Origin: Antedon bifida
Lineage: Eukaryota > Echinodermata > Crinoidea > Comatulida > Antedonidae
Assembly: GCA_963402885.1 (NCBI GenBank)
Contig: OY727093.1
Location: 15,423,501 to 15,487,500, forward strand
DNA: 64,000 nt
Direction of reading: 5' to 3'
Part shown: one piece after another, positions 24,930 to 37,162 of the stretch
Numbering within the stretch: the stretch's first letter is position 1
Layout of the letters: each line of letters opens with the position of its first letter
Position numbers and translations under genes: made by a program
The notes under the pieces: generated by a model
Databases searched by the model: none
What the model saw: the letters and a program-made list of their open reading frames with translations, nothing else
Told to the model about the DNA's origin: nothing

Positions 24930-26002
24930 AATCGGTAAAGCAATGCACCCCTATTTTTTGAATGGAATAAGCCACGGAGATCACCAATCTAAACAATGCA
25001 TTCAATATAAACAATGCAAGCAAGCCTGGCGTTCCATACTAAATACATGCGGCCGAACACGACGGTATTCAGTAGAATGGGGCAGGCTAATTACTGAAAA
25101 CCACTGGAAATACCTGAAAATAACTGAAAGCTTACAGAAAAGAAACTGAAAACAACTAAAAGCAAATGAAAACAACCGAAAGCAAACAAAAACCAAATAT
25201 AAACTAAATAAATAAAAAAACAAATGTTTATAATTTTTATTTTAGCAATGTCGCCCTCTATTAATGAGGTATGTTGATTTTTTTTTTTAGCTAGCCTAAA
25301 GAATATACATGTTTCATTCAGTAGGCCTAAGTAGAATGGGGCAAGCTAAATTACTGAAAAAACAACCTAAAATTACTGAAAGTAATGTAAAACAAACTAA
25401 AAACAACAACAATTTGATTATTATGTGTATATCTAAACATTTTAAACTTGGCCTATATAGGCTACTGTAATTGTCTTCTTTAATGGGTTTATGGCCTAGG
25501 CCATGAAATTGGATACTGTAGATTTTGTTCTTAAATTCATTGATAATAGTACATTCTTTAATTTTGACACATATTTTTACAGTCTATGATATTGATAAAA
25601 TTTACCGTAATAATAATTTTACCCACATAATTTGAAGGTAGTAAGTAATTTAAACCTAAATATTTTTTTTAGCTAGCCTAAAGTTATACATGTTTCATTC
25701 AGTAGGCCTAAGCAGAATGGGGCAAGCCAAATTACTGAAAAAAACAACCTAAAATTACTGAAAATAATGTAAAACAAACTAAAAACAACAACAATTTGAT
25801 TATTATGTGTATATCTAAACATTTTAAACTTGGCCTATATAGGCTACTGTAATTGTCTTCTTTATGGGTGTATGGTCTAGGCCATGAAATTGGATACTGT
25901 AGATTTTGTTCTTAAATTCATTGATATAGTACATTCTTTAATTTTGATACATATTTTTACAGTCTATGATATTGTTGAAATTTACCGTAGTAATAATAAT
26001 AA
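24930..26002 (+). repeat. TAGGCCTA-rich satellite, block 1
   Basis: One end module (AGAATGGGGCAGGCTAATTA near 25075, through GCAATGTCGCCCTCTATTAA near 25245) followed by about 380-bp monomers starting with CTAGCCTAAAG at 25291 and 25673. Recurrent words are AGTAGGCCTAAGTAGAATGG and GGCCTATATAGGC. The second monomer is cut at about 26002, where array B begins. Confidence 0.8.
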
Positions 26003-27202
26003 CAAATAAATATAAGAATTGGAAGAGAATTTGGCACGTAGAAGCGCTGTGCACGCTCTTTGAAATTTGTATAACTTTGACGAAAAAGATGAAAAAACTA
26101 CTTTTTAACTTCAACTGGCCATATGTTAACATCACAACATCGGATAGGCTTAATTTTTATATGAATTCATATCTACATTTCATCAGCTTTCATAATAAAT
26201 TATAATTATCAAAGTAACCTTTAATTCTAAAGAGCTGTAAGATATTCAAATTTACGGCGAAGGTGAAATTACACGACCTACGTTATTCAAGTTTTTACGC
26301 GTGATGACGTCATCAAAATAAAAATAGTGGCAGGTCATGAGAAAGTCAATTAATTGAGCAATCACATACTAAAATTTGAGCAAAAATCAGGCACAAATTA
26401 TTAGAGATGCGTTCTATTGAATGTGATAAAATATGACAAAAGAGAAAAAAAACTTAATTTTAAATTGAAGTGGCCATTTGATGACGTCACAACATTTTGT
26501 ACGTCAAATGTGTACATGAATTCATATCTACAACTCAATGGCTTCCCGAATAAGTTAAAAAAAATGGGGGTCATCTTGCATTCTGAAGAGTTATTTTCAT
26601 TTTAAAAATGCCTTATTTTTCACCATTTTCAGCACTTTGATGCAATTAATTTGCGCATTTTGTCATTTTTAACGTGCTCGTATAGCGTTATCTTAAGTCG
26701 GAATGGACTCAAAATCGGTGAATGTACTAAGAATTGTGAGTAGATTGTGATTTATACATCAAATTTTAATTTTTACGCTTTTTAAGAATCGCGTGCGCAA
26801 AAACGTGTTTTTGCGCAGTAATTTTTTGAAACGCGCAAATGGCCTAATTCATGCTCTAAATTGATCAAAACTTAATTTTGAGCGTTCTAAATTTTTAACG
26901 CGCGATTTCACGTGCATGACCTTGAAACGCGCAACTTTTTATTTGCTAATATTTTTACACTTGACCTGAAGTTTACGTGTAGTGAATTTCATTAATATGT
27001 GATAATGAATTATGGAGATATGATTGATAATGTGATTTCACAAAATGGCGTATAAATGACGTCACGGATGAGTGATCACACTGGAAAGCTTATTAGGATT
27101 AAGTTATATCATTTGAAAGATATTCTGAAATTTTTGTAATCATTGACATTAAACTTTTTGAGATAATTGTTACACAAAATAGTGTACAGAAACAATAAAA
27201 AG
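26003..27202 (+). repeat. Array B unit B0 (A-type, 5'-truncated)
   Basis: Nearly identical to 13391-14590, at a constant offset of 12612. No tail hairpin. The left junction shares only a CAAATAAATA-like stretch with the array A copy. Confidence 0.8.
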
Positions 27203-28829
27203 ACTAGACATGTAACTCGTCACTTTGACGAGTTTGGTTTTCCGCCGCGCAAGTGGTGCAACATGAACGTGTAACGACGTACCTTACCGTACCGAACATT
27301 AAGGGGATAGGTTGAGGACAAAAGGAAGTGTCCACGTTGGCATTATGACCTGAACTGAAGAATATGATATGTTTTTATTGCCGAATTCTATTATTTTGAT
27401 TCATATATAGTATACACAGATATATCTGTATCCATATCACATACAGTGTAGAATAGGTGAAATTACGGGACCCGCTATTTATTGCAATTTTTAACATGGC
27501 GACGGCATCAAAATGAAATACAAAGATAGCAATTTCGGAAGGATATTATCTCAGCAACAACATATTAACGTGCAAAAGAAATTTGAATACGTGAAATATT
27601 GATGCGCGCTCTTTTAAATGCAATGAATTATGACGCAAAAGATGAAAATACGACTTTTTTCATTTAACTGGCCATATGATGACGTCACAACATCCGATTG
27701 GCAAAATTTTCACATGATTTCGTATCTAAAATCCAATAGCTTCCAGAAAACGTTTTAATCGTGATTATCAAATTTTATTCTTACGAGCTATAACAGATTA
27801 AAATTTACTGTAAAGATGAAATTAATGCCACACGTAATTTAAATTTTTAGGAATGATGACGTCAAAAAAATTAAAATATTTATAATTCATGCGAAAGACA
27901 GTTGATTGACCTAGACAATATCAAAATTTGGGTGAAAATGGAAAACGGATAAGTGGAGATGCGCTCTATTAAATGTGATGAGCTATGACGAAAGATACAA
28001 AAATCCTAAATTTTATATTAGCGTGGCCATACGATGACGTCACAATGTCCGGTTAGCCATATTAATATATGATCCGATATCTACAACTCATTAACTTCCA
28101 GAAAATGTCATCCACAAAAAGTTGACCGTGCAGTTTAGAAATTACGATTGTTTAAAAAAAGGCATAATTTTGACAATTTTTTTAACTTTTTCAACAAAAA
28201 CTCGCGCAAATTGTCCAATTCCACGTGCTCGTATGACGTTACTTTAAGTCGAAATTGTTTAAAAGTTGGTAAAATTACTAGAAAATGCTGGAAAAACATA
28301 AATCACGCGAAAAAAATATGTTTTTAATGCTACGTGCGCACCGCACACGTAAAAATTTGCGCACGCGTGGGAATTTTTTACATGCTTAAAACGACATGAA
28401 ACGCGTAGAAACTTGATTAGAAAATAATTTAGCGCATTTTGAAATTTTAAATGCGCGTGCGCGCGTAACTTTGTGTAAAACACGCAATTTTGGTTCGACA
28501 GAAAGTTAGCGCATGATATAAATTAAATTTGTGCAAAGTTTCAATATAAAATGTTATTTGGTTTTTGACCTATGTTAAATACGAGAAAATCGTTAAATCG
28601 CGCGTACGTCACGTTGCGCAATTGTAAACATCATGAAAAGCTTCGCTTGACGACGTTACATAAATGTCAAAATGTTAACATAGTTCACAAAATGTTATGT
28701 TTGCAAGTTTCAGAGAAAAGCGATACACAAAAATCATACAGAAAGAAAGAAGATAAATAAAAAGTTGATGATGATGATGATTTCGTACAATCACAAGAGG
28801 TTTTCCTGCAACTTCGTTGCGGAAAACCA
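27203..28829 (+). repeat. Array B unit B1 (GGTTTTCCGC type)
   Basis: Box GGTTTTCCGC near 27237. The tail hairpin at 28799-28828 has right arm GTTGCGGAAAACC, complementary to the box. A GATGATGATGAT run precedes the tail. Confidence 0.82.
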
Positions 28830-30453
28830 ACTAGACATGTAACTCGTCACTTTGACGAGTTTGGTTTTCCGCCTCGCAAGTGGTGCAACATGAACGTGTA
28901 ACGACGTACCTTACCGTACCGAACATTAAGGGGATAGGTTGAGGACAAAAGGAAGTGTCCACGTTGGCATTATGACCTGAACTGAAGAATATGATATGAT
29001 TTTATTGCTGAATTCTATTATTTTGATTCATATATAGTATACACAGTATAATCTGTATCCATATCACATACAGTGTAGAATAGGTGAAATTACGGGACCC
29101 GCTATTTATTGCAATTTTTAACATGGCGACGGCATCAAAATGAAATACAAAGATAGCAATTTCGGAAGGATATTATCTCAGCAACAACATATTAACGTGC
29201 AAAAGAAATTTGAATACGTGAAATATTGATGCGCGCTCTTTTAAATGCAATGAATTATGACGCAAAAGATGAAAATACGACTTTTTTCATTTAACTGGCC
29301 ATATGATGACGTCACAACATCCGATTGGCAAAATTTTCACATGATTTCGTATCTAAAATCCAATAGCTTCCAGAAAACGTTTTAATCGTGATTATCAAAT
29401 TCTATTCTTACGAGCTATAACAGATTAAAATTTACTGTAAAGATGAAATTAATGCCACACGTAATTTAAATTTTTAGGAATGATGACGTCAAAAAAATTA
29501 AAATATTTATAATTCATGCTTAAGACAGTTGATTGACCTAGACAATATCAAAATTTGGGTGAAAATGGAAAACGGATAAGTGGAGATGCGCTCTATTAAA
29601 TGTGATGAGCTATGACGAAAGATACAAAAATCCTAAATTTTATATTAGCGTGGCCATACGATGACGTCATAATGTCCGGTTAGCCATATTAATATATGAT
29701 CCGATATCTACAACTCATTAACTTCCAGAAAATGTCATCCACAAAAAGTTGACCGTGCAGTTTAGAAATTACGACTGTTTAAAAAAAGGCATAATTTTGA
29801 CAATTTTTTTAACTTTTTCAACAAAAACTCGCGCAAATTGTCCAATTCCACGTGCTCGTATGACGTTACTTTAAGTCGAAATTGTTTAAAAGTTGGTAAA
29901 ATTACTAGAAAAGGCTGGAAAAACATAAATCACGCGAAAAAAATATGTTTTTAATGCTACGTGCGCACCGCACACGTAAAAATTTGCGCACGCGTGGGAA
30001 TTTTTTACATGCTTAAAACGACATGAAACGCGTAGAAAGTTGATTAGAAAATAATTTAGCGCATTTTGAAATTTTAAATGCGCGTGCGCGCGTAACTTTG
30101 TGTAAAACACGCAATTTTGGTTCGACAGAAAGTTAGCGCATGATATAAATTAAATTTGTGCAAAGTTTCAATATAAAATGTTATTTGGTTTTTGACCTAT
30201 GTTAAATACGAGAAAGTCGTTAAATCGCGCGTACGTCACGATGCGCAATTGTAAACATCATGAAAAGCTTCGCTTGACGACGTTACATAAATGTCAAAAT
30301 GTTAACATAGTTAACAAAATGTTATGTTTGCAAGTTTTAGAGAAAAGCGTTACACAAAAATCATACAGAAAGAAAGAAGATGACAAAAAAGATGATGATG
30401 ATGATTTCGTACAATCACAAGAGGTTTTCCTGCAACTTCGTTGCGGAAAACCA
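28830..30453 (+). repeat. Array B unit B2 (GGTTTTCCGC type)
   Basis: Same structure as B1, with a matching tail hairpin at 30423-30452. Confidence 0.82.
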
Positions 30454-32071
30454 ACTAGACATGTAACTCGTCACTTTGACGAGTTTGGTTTTCCGCCGCG
30501 CAAGTGGTGCAACATGAACGTGTAACGACGTACCTTACCGTACCGAACATTAAGGGGATAGGTTGAGGACAAAAGGAAGTGTCCACGTTGGCATTATGAC
30601 CTGAACTGAAGAATATGATATGTTTTTATTGCTGAATTCTATTATTTTGATTCATATATAGTATACACAGTATAATCTGTATCCATATCACATACAGTGT
30701 AGAATAGGTGAAATTACGGGACCCGCTATTTATTGCAATTTTTAACATGGCGACGGCATCAAAATGAAATACAAAGATAGCAATTTCGGAAGGATATTAT
30801 CTCAGCAACAACATATTAACGTGCAAAAGAAATTTGAATACGTGAAATATTGATGCGCGCTCTTTTAAATGCAATGAAATATGACGCAAAAGATGAAAAT
30901 ACGACTTTTTTCATTTAACTGGCCATATGATGACGTCACAACATCCGATTGGCAAAATTTTCACATGATTTCGTATCTAAAATCCAATAGCTTCCAGAAA
31001 ACGTTTTAATCGTGATTATCAAATTTTATTCTTACGAGCTATAACAGATTAAAATTTACTGTAAAGATGAAATTAATGCCACACGTAATTTAAATTTTTA
31101 GGAATGATGACGTCAAAAAAATTAAAATATTTATAATTCATGCGAAAGACAGTTGATTGACCTAGACAATATCAAAATTTGGGTGAAAATGGAAAACGGA
31201 TAAGTGGAGATGCGCTCTATTCAATCTGGTGAGCTATGACGAAAGATACAAAAATCCTAAATTTTATATTCGCGTGGCCATACGATGACGTCACAATGTC
31301 CGGTTAGTCATATTAATACCTGATACGATATCTACAACTCATCTACTTCCAGAATATGCCATCCACAAAAAGTTGACCGTCTAGTTTAGAAATTACGATT
31401 GTTTAAAAAAATGCATATTTTAAACGAATTTTTTAACCTTTTCATAAAAAACGCGCGCAAATTGTCCAATTCGACGTGCTCGTATGACGTATCTTTAAGT
31501 CGAAATTGTTTAAAATTTGGTAAAATTACTAGAAAAGGCTGGAAAAACATAAATCACGCGAAAAAAATACGTTTTCAATGCTACGTGCGCACCGCACACG
31601 TAAAAATGTGCGCACGCGTGGGAATTTTTGACATGCTTAAAACGACATGAAACGCGTAGAAAATTGATTATAAATTAATTTTGCGCATTTTGAAATTTTA
31701 AATGCGCGTGCGCGCGTAACTTTGTGTAAAACACGCAATTTTTTTTCCACAGAAAGTTAGCGCATGATATAAATTAAATTTGTGCAAAGTTTCAATATAA
31801 AATGTTATTTGGTTTTTGACCTATGTTAAATACGAGAAAATCGTTAAATCGCGCGTACGTCACGTTGCGCAATTGTAAACATCATGAAAAGCTTCGCTTG
31901 ACGACGTTACATAAATGTCAAAATGTTAACATAGTTCACAAAATGTTATGTTTGCAAGTTTCAGAGAAAAGCGATACACAAAAATCATACAGAAAGAAAG
32001 AAGATAAATAAAAAGTTGATGATTTCGTACAATCACAAGAGGTTTTCCTGCAACTTCGTTGCGGAAAACCA
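30454..32071 (+). repeat. Array B unit B3 (GGTTTTCCGC type)
   Basis: Matching tail hairpin at 32041-32070. The 3' half (about 31215 onward) carries several differences from B1/B2 and resembles the inverted unit, which points to exchange between copies. Confidence 0.8.
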
Positions 32072-33630
32072 ACTAGACATGTAACTCGTCACTTTGACGA
32101 GTTTGGTTTTCCGCCGCGCAAGTGGTGCAACATGAACGTGTAACGACGTACCTTACCGTACCGAACATTAAGGGGATAGGTTGAGGACAAAAGGAAGTGT
32201 CCACGTTGGCATTATCACCTGAACTGAAGAATATGATATGTTTTTATTGCTGAATTCTATTATTTTGATTCATATTTATTATAGTATACACAGTATAATC
32301 TGTATCCATATCACATACAGTGTAGAATAGGTGAAATTACGGGACCCGCTATTTATTGCAATTTTTAACATGGCGACGGCATCAAAATGAAATACAAAGA
32401 TAGCAATTTCGGAAGGATATTATCTCAGCAACAACATATAAACGTGCAAAAGAAAATTGAATACGTGAAATATTGATGCGCGCTCTTTTAAATGCAATGA
32501 ATTATGACGCAAAAGATGAAAATACGACTTTTTTCATTTAACTGGCCATATGATGACGTCACAACATCCGATTGGCAAAATTTTCACATGATTTCGTATC
32601 TAAAATCCAATAGCTTCCAGAAAACGTTTTAATCGTGATTATCAAATTTTATTCTTACGAGCTATAACAGATTAAAATTTACTGTAAAGATGAAATTAAT
32701 GCCACACGTAATTTAAATTTTTAGGAATGATGACGTCAAAAAAATTAAAATATTTATAATTCATGCGAAAGACAGTTGATTGACCTAGACAATATCAAAA
32801 TTTGGGTGAAAATGGAAAACGGATAAGTGGAGATGCGCTCTATTAAATGTGATGAGCTATGACGAAAGATACAAAAATCCTAAATTTTATATTAGCGTGG
32901 CCATACGATGACGTCACAATGTCCGGTTAGCCATATTAATATATGATCCGATATCTACAACTCATTAACTTCCAGAAAATGTCATCCACAAAAAGTTGAC
33001 CGTGCAGTTTAGAAATTATGACTGTTTAAAAAAAGGCATAATTTTGACAATTTTTTTAACTTTTTCAACAAAAACTCGCGCAAATTGTCCAATTCCACGT
33101 GCTCGTATGACGTTACTTTAAGTCGAAATTGTTTAAAAGTTGGTAAAATTACTAGAAAAGGCTGGAAAAACATAAATCACGCGAAAAAAATATGTTTTTA
33201 ATGCTACGTGCGCACCGCACACGTAAAAATTTGCGCACGCGTGGGAATTTTTTACATGCTTAAAACGACATGAAACGCGTAGAAACTTGATTAGAAAATA
33301 ATTTAGCGCATTTTGAAATTTTAAATGCGCGTGCGCGCGTAACTTTGTGTAAAACACGCAATTTTGGTTCGACAGAAAGTTAGCGCATGATATAAATTAA
33401 ATTTGTGCAAAGTTTCAATATAAAATATTATTTGGTTTTTGACCTATGTTAAATACGAGAAAATCGTTAAATCGCGCGTACGTCACGTTGCGCAATTGTA
33501 AACATCATGAAAAGCTTCGCTTGACGAGGTTACATAAATGTCAAAATGTTAACATAGTTCACAAAATGTTATGTTTGCAAGTTTCAGAGAAAAGCGATAC
33601 ACAAAAATCATACAGAAAGAAAGAAGATAA
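32072..33630 (+). repeat. Array B unit B4 (GGTTTTCCGC type, no tail)
   Basis: Box GGTTTTCCGC, body like B1. It ends in GAAAGAAAGAAGATAA without a tail hairpin and is joined directly to the next ACTAGA. Confidence 0.8.
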
Positions 33631-33745
33631 ACTAGACATGTAACTCGTCACTTTGACGAGTTTGGTTATCCGCCGCGCAAGTGGTGCAACATTAACATTA
33701 AGGGGATAGGTTGAGGACAAAAGGAAGTGTTCACGTTGGCATTAT

Positions 33746-34413
33746 TACGAGCCATGGTAACCATTTCTTGAGTTATCCAAGCTGGCCTGTTTCTTTTTTT
33801 ACTTTTGACTTTAGGGATACAATCGTTGATAGTGGCGAGAAAGAGGTCTTTAAAATTTTCCCACATTTCCTCACAGTCTGATTGTTCCAGGCACAGTCCC
33901 CAAGGAACCGCCCCCAACGTTGTAAAAAGATCGTCATGGTCACATTTACTATATTGATAATAATATCTATCTACAGGTTTAACTTTACTGCATCTAGCGT
34001 TAATATTAAAATAAACCCCAAGGTGGTCACTTGTACTGAGACCGGGATGACTTCTAAAATTACATACAATGTCAGGGTTGTTGCACAAGACCAGATCAAT
34101 AATGCTACTTTTGGTGTTAGAAACACGAGTAAAAAAATCAACAAATTGTATAGTATCAAGTGGAGCAATAATTTCTTTAAATTTCTTATAAACTAAGGGA
34201 CTATCGACACCGTAATCATAATTAAAATCACCAGTTAAAATTATACCACAGTACTTATGTAAAATAGATAGGATAAAATCAACGACATCGTGAAATTGAT
34301 TGAGCCAATCGTCATTTGAACTCGGTGGCCTATAAACAGCACATATTAAAACGTTAAAATTGTTATTTACAGTTATTTCAATAATTTTGACCTCAATGTT
34401 AGTAGGAAAGTGT
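33746..34413 (-). pseudogene. LINE endonuclease domain, C-terminal part, frameshifted
   Basis: Minus-strand reading continues the endonuclease after a frameshift near 34415. Visible motifs are CAVYRPPSSN, LTGDFNYD, SSIIDLVL and TSDHLGV; the last holds the conserved SDH catalytic triad end. The reading then enters the linker and is cut at 33746. The first Met in this frame is at 34088, but the homology begins earlier, so this is a continuation and not a separate gene. Confidence 0.72.
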
Positions 34414-34414
34414 G

Positions 34415-35218
34415 TTAGTGTCTTGAACGGTCTTTTCTGTACACAACGAATGAGTCTGGAAACAGTTCCGTACTATCAATAGAGGAGTCCAGCCACGTTT
34501 CTGTGACAATCAAGATGTCCAATTCATCAATTGCGATACGCGCATGGAATTCTTCGATCTTATTCACCACACTTCTGGCGTTAAATAAAGCAACTTGAAT
34601 AAGGTTAGTTTCAAAGATGGAAGAATCAGTTGATGTATTGCTGGATGCAAATGACGATATACTGTTGTTGTTCAATGACTTGTCAAAAAATGAGTCCGAT
34701 AGTTGTGGTAGGGAGCAGATGTTACACGCCCATGGATTATCTTGATAAAACACATAACTATCGCTGCTCATAGGTATGCACTTGATATGAAATATGTGAT
34801 GACATTCACAGCAAATCAGACATTTTTGATTGCGTCTCGTCGTTTTAGCGCAAGATTCACATGTATTCTTCGTACTATTACCGTTTCCAATATGCTGGCT
34901 CTTGTTCCTATGCATCAGCTCTGGGCCTGGGTGAGGATGAATGTCGCCACTAACCAACAAACATAGGTTAAAAGTCGAATAATGATTGGCGTAATATCTC
35001 ACAGGCCTACTTATATATCGTTTTCTTGTGGTGTTATTAATGCTAGCACATGTATGCAAAAAAAGAGAACATGACTCACCGACACGGATGTTATAGTGAA
35101 CATTTTCCTTATGATAGCTGAGTTGACGAACCAAACAATCAAATGAACCTGGTTGAAATATGATTGATCTCAGAAATAATGTGCAGAGTAATGTCATCAA
35201 ACAACTAAATAGAGCCAT
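34415..35218 (-). CDS. LINE N-terminal protein: 2A-like motif, PHD-like finger, endonuclease start
   Basis: 267 residues. Residues 1-22 are hydrophobic and signal-like. Residues 92-99 read DIHPHPGP, a variant of the 2A-like ribosome-skipping motif (consensus D-V/I-E-x-N-P-G-P; many CR1-type LINEs have HPNPGP). Here the Asn is His, which would be expected to weaken or abolish skipping. Residues 120-168 form a Cys/His-rich PHD-like finger (C120, C123, C133, C136, H144, C147, C165, C168). From about 205 (VALFNARSVVNK, then VTETWLD) the endonuclease domain begins. The frame is lost after residue 267; the rest of the endonuclease continues in another frame downstream. Probably a defective copy. 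Confidence 0.8.
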   Translation of the reverse strand: MALFSCLMTLLCTLFLRSIIFQPGSFDCLVRQLSYHKENVHYNIRVGESCSLFLHTCASINNTTRKRYISRPVRYYANHYSTFNLCLLVSGDIHPHPGPELMHRNKSQHIGNGNSTKNTCESCAKTTRRNQKCLICCECHHIFHIKCIPMSSDSYVFYQDNPWACNICSLPQLSDSFFDKSLNNNSISSFASSNTSTDSSIFETNLIQVALFNARSVVNKIEEFHARIAIDELDILIVTETWLDSSIDSTELFPDSFVVYRKDRSRH

Positions 35219-36974
35219 TATGTTATTAATTAAGGCAACTCAAATAGGTCCAGATATGTGTTTGTTGTACCGGTACAGCTAATCAACGAGCGAGCCAGTG
35301 TACTACACAGTACTACAGCAGCTGGTTTGGCGCGAAATGCAAATCACGGCGTGATCCGGAATTCCTTAGTTCCGATGGCACAAATACATCAAAAAAAACA
35401 TCTAAAATTCACGAAATTGGACCACAGATCAAACATAAATACCATCAAGAATGTTCACAAGTGAAATAATAACGACTGGAAACATCCAAAACACCAAAGC
35501 AAAGTCAAATTCACTAGGAAAAACTGAATTCCTAACACACTGAGGAGCACGATTAAAAACACGTCCGTGTCGTTCAAGTGCTTCTTCTTCACTCTTCATT
35601 AACCCCATACAAAAACCATCGGAGACAATTCTGGGGACGGTGCGGCCATACACACCAACTAACATAAACGTTTATTCATAACATTGTACAATGCAATATC
35701 TTGCATGAATCGGACATTTCGCTACCAATGTAGCAACATTGATTAACAAAATCAAAATTTAATAGTGTGGCGTGTTGACCGCGAATGTGGCGTGTTGACC
35801 GAAATGTAATGAATTATGACGCAAAAGATAAAAATACGACCTTTTTTATTTAACTGGCCATATGATGACGTCACAACATCCGATTGGCAAAATTTTTACA
35901 TAGTTTCGTATCTACAATCCAATAGCTTCCAGAAAAAGTTTTAATCGTGATTATCACATTTTATTCTTACGAGCTATAACAGATTAAAATTTACTGTAAA
36001 GATGAAATTAATGCCACACGTGATTTAAATTTTTAGGCATGATGACGTCAAAAAAATTAAAATATTTTTAACTCCTGCGAAAGATAGTTGATTGACCTAG
36101 ACAATATCAAAATCGGGGTGAAAATGGAAAACGGATAAGTGGAGATGCGCTCTATTCAATGTGGTAAGCTATGACGAAAGCTACAAAAATCCTAAATTTT
36201 ATATTCGCGTGGCCATACGATGACGTCACAATGTCCGGTTAGCCATATTGATACATGATCCTATATCTACAACTCATCAACTTCTAGAATATGTCATCCA
36301 CAAAAAGTTGACCGTGCAGTTTAGAAACTACGACTGTTTAAAAAAAGGCATAATTTTGACAAATTTCTGAACTTTTTCATCAAAAACGCGCGCAAATTGA
36401 CCAATTCGACGTGCTCGTATGACGTAACCTTAAATCCAAATTGTTTAAAAGTTGGTAAAATTACTAGAAGAGGCTGGAAAAACATAAATCACGCGAAAAA
36501 TATATGTTTTTAATGCTACGTGCGCACCGCACACGTAAAAATTTGCGCACGCGTGGGAATTTTTGACATGCTTAAAATGACATGAAACGCGTAGAAAGTT
36601 GATTAGAAAATAATTTTGCGCATTTTGAAATTTTAAATGCGCGTGCGCGCGTAACTTTATGTAAAACACGTAATTTTTTTTCAACAGAAAGTTAGCGCAT
36701 GATATAAATTAAACTTTTGGAAAGTTTCAATTTGAAATGTTATTTGGTTTTCGACCTATGTTAAATACGAGGAAATCGTTAAATCACGCGTAAGTCACGT
36801 TGCGCAATTGTAAACGTCATGAAAAGCTTCGCAGCACATCTTCATGTGCATGACGATATGTTGAGAAAGTTACAAAATGTTATGTTTGCAAGTTTTAGAG
36901 AAAAGCGTTCCACAAAAATCATACAGAAAGAAAGAAGATCAAGAAAAAGATGTTGATTTCGTACAATCACAAGA

Positions 36975-37134
36975 GGTTATCCTGCAACTTCGTTGCGGAT
37001 AACCAATAAAAAGTTGATGATGATGATTTCGTACAATCACAAGAGGTTTTCCTGCAACTTCGTTGCGGAAAACCAAAAAATAAAGATTTGATACAATAAC
37101 AATAGGTGATCATTTTATTCTAAATGATCACCTA
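36975..37134 (+). other. Cluster of three 3' hairpin tail modules
   Basis: Hairpins of three specificities in a row: GGTTATCC/GGATAACC (36975-37004), GGTTTTCC/GGAAAACC (37045-37074) and TAGGTGATC/GATCACCTA (37103-37134). The order is the same as at the end of array A: own type, GGTTTTCC, then TAGGTGATC. Confidence 0.83.
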
Positions 37135-37162
37135 ATAAATAAAAAAACAAATGTTTATAATT
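37135..37162 (+). repeat. Satellite fragment between array B and inverted unit
   Basis: AATAAAAAAACAAATGTTTA belongs to the end module of the TAGGCCTA satellite. Confidence 0.7.

Larger units (their letters stand above)
33746..35801 (-). mobile_element. CR1-like LINE, 5' portion only
   Basis: Minus-strand LINE with 5' UTR, N-terminal ORF and apurinic-type endonuclease, but no reverse transcriptase: the copy stops at 33746, just after the endonuclease-RT linker. LINE copies normally lose their 5' end, so loss of the 3' end, together with about 270 bp missing from the host unit, points to a rearrangement rather than simple insertion. A 20-bp direct repeat around GTGTGGCGTGTTGACCG (35765-35801) lies at its 5' edge. 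Confidence 0.75.
26003..37134 (+). repeat. Array B: second tandem array of the same units
   Basis: Partial A-type unit (26003-27202), then B-type units starting at 27203, 28830, 30454, 32072 and 33631. The latter are strikingly homogeneous (periods 1627, 1624, 1618 and 1559). The array starts mid-unit, so its left edge is a break rather than an element end. The right edge is a stack of three tail hairpins. It sits inside the TAGGCCTA satellite. Confidence 0.82.
33631..37134 (+). repeat. Array B unit B5 (GGTTATCCGC type), interrupted, three tails
   Basis: Unit sequence runs 33631-33745 and resumes at 35802. About 270 bp of the unit is missing at the junction, which is occupied by a LINE 5' fragment. 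The box is GGTTATCCGC. The first tail hairpin (36975-37004) ends GCGGATAACC and matches it. Foreign tails GGTTTTCC (37045-37074) and TAGGTGATC (37103-37134) follow. Confidence 0.8.
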
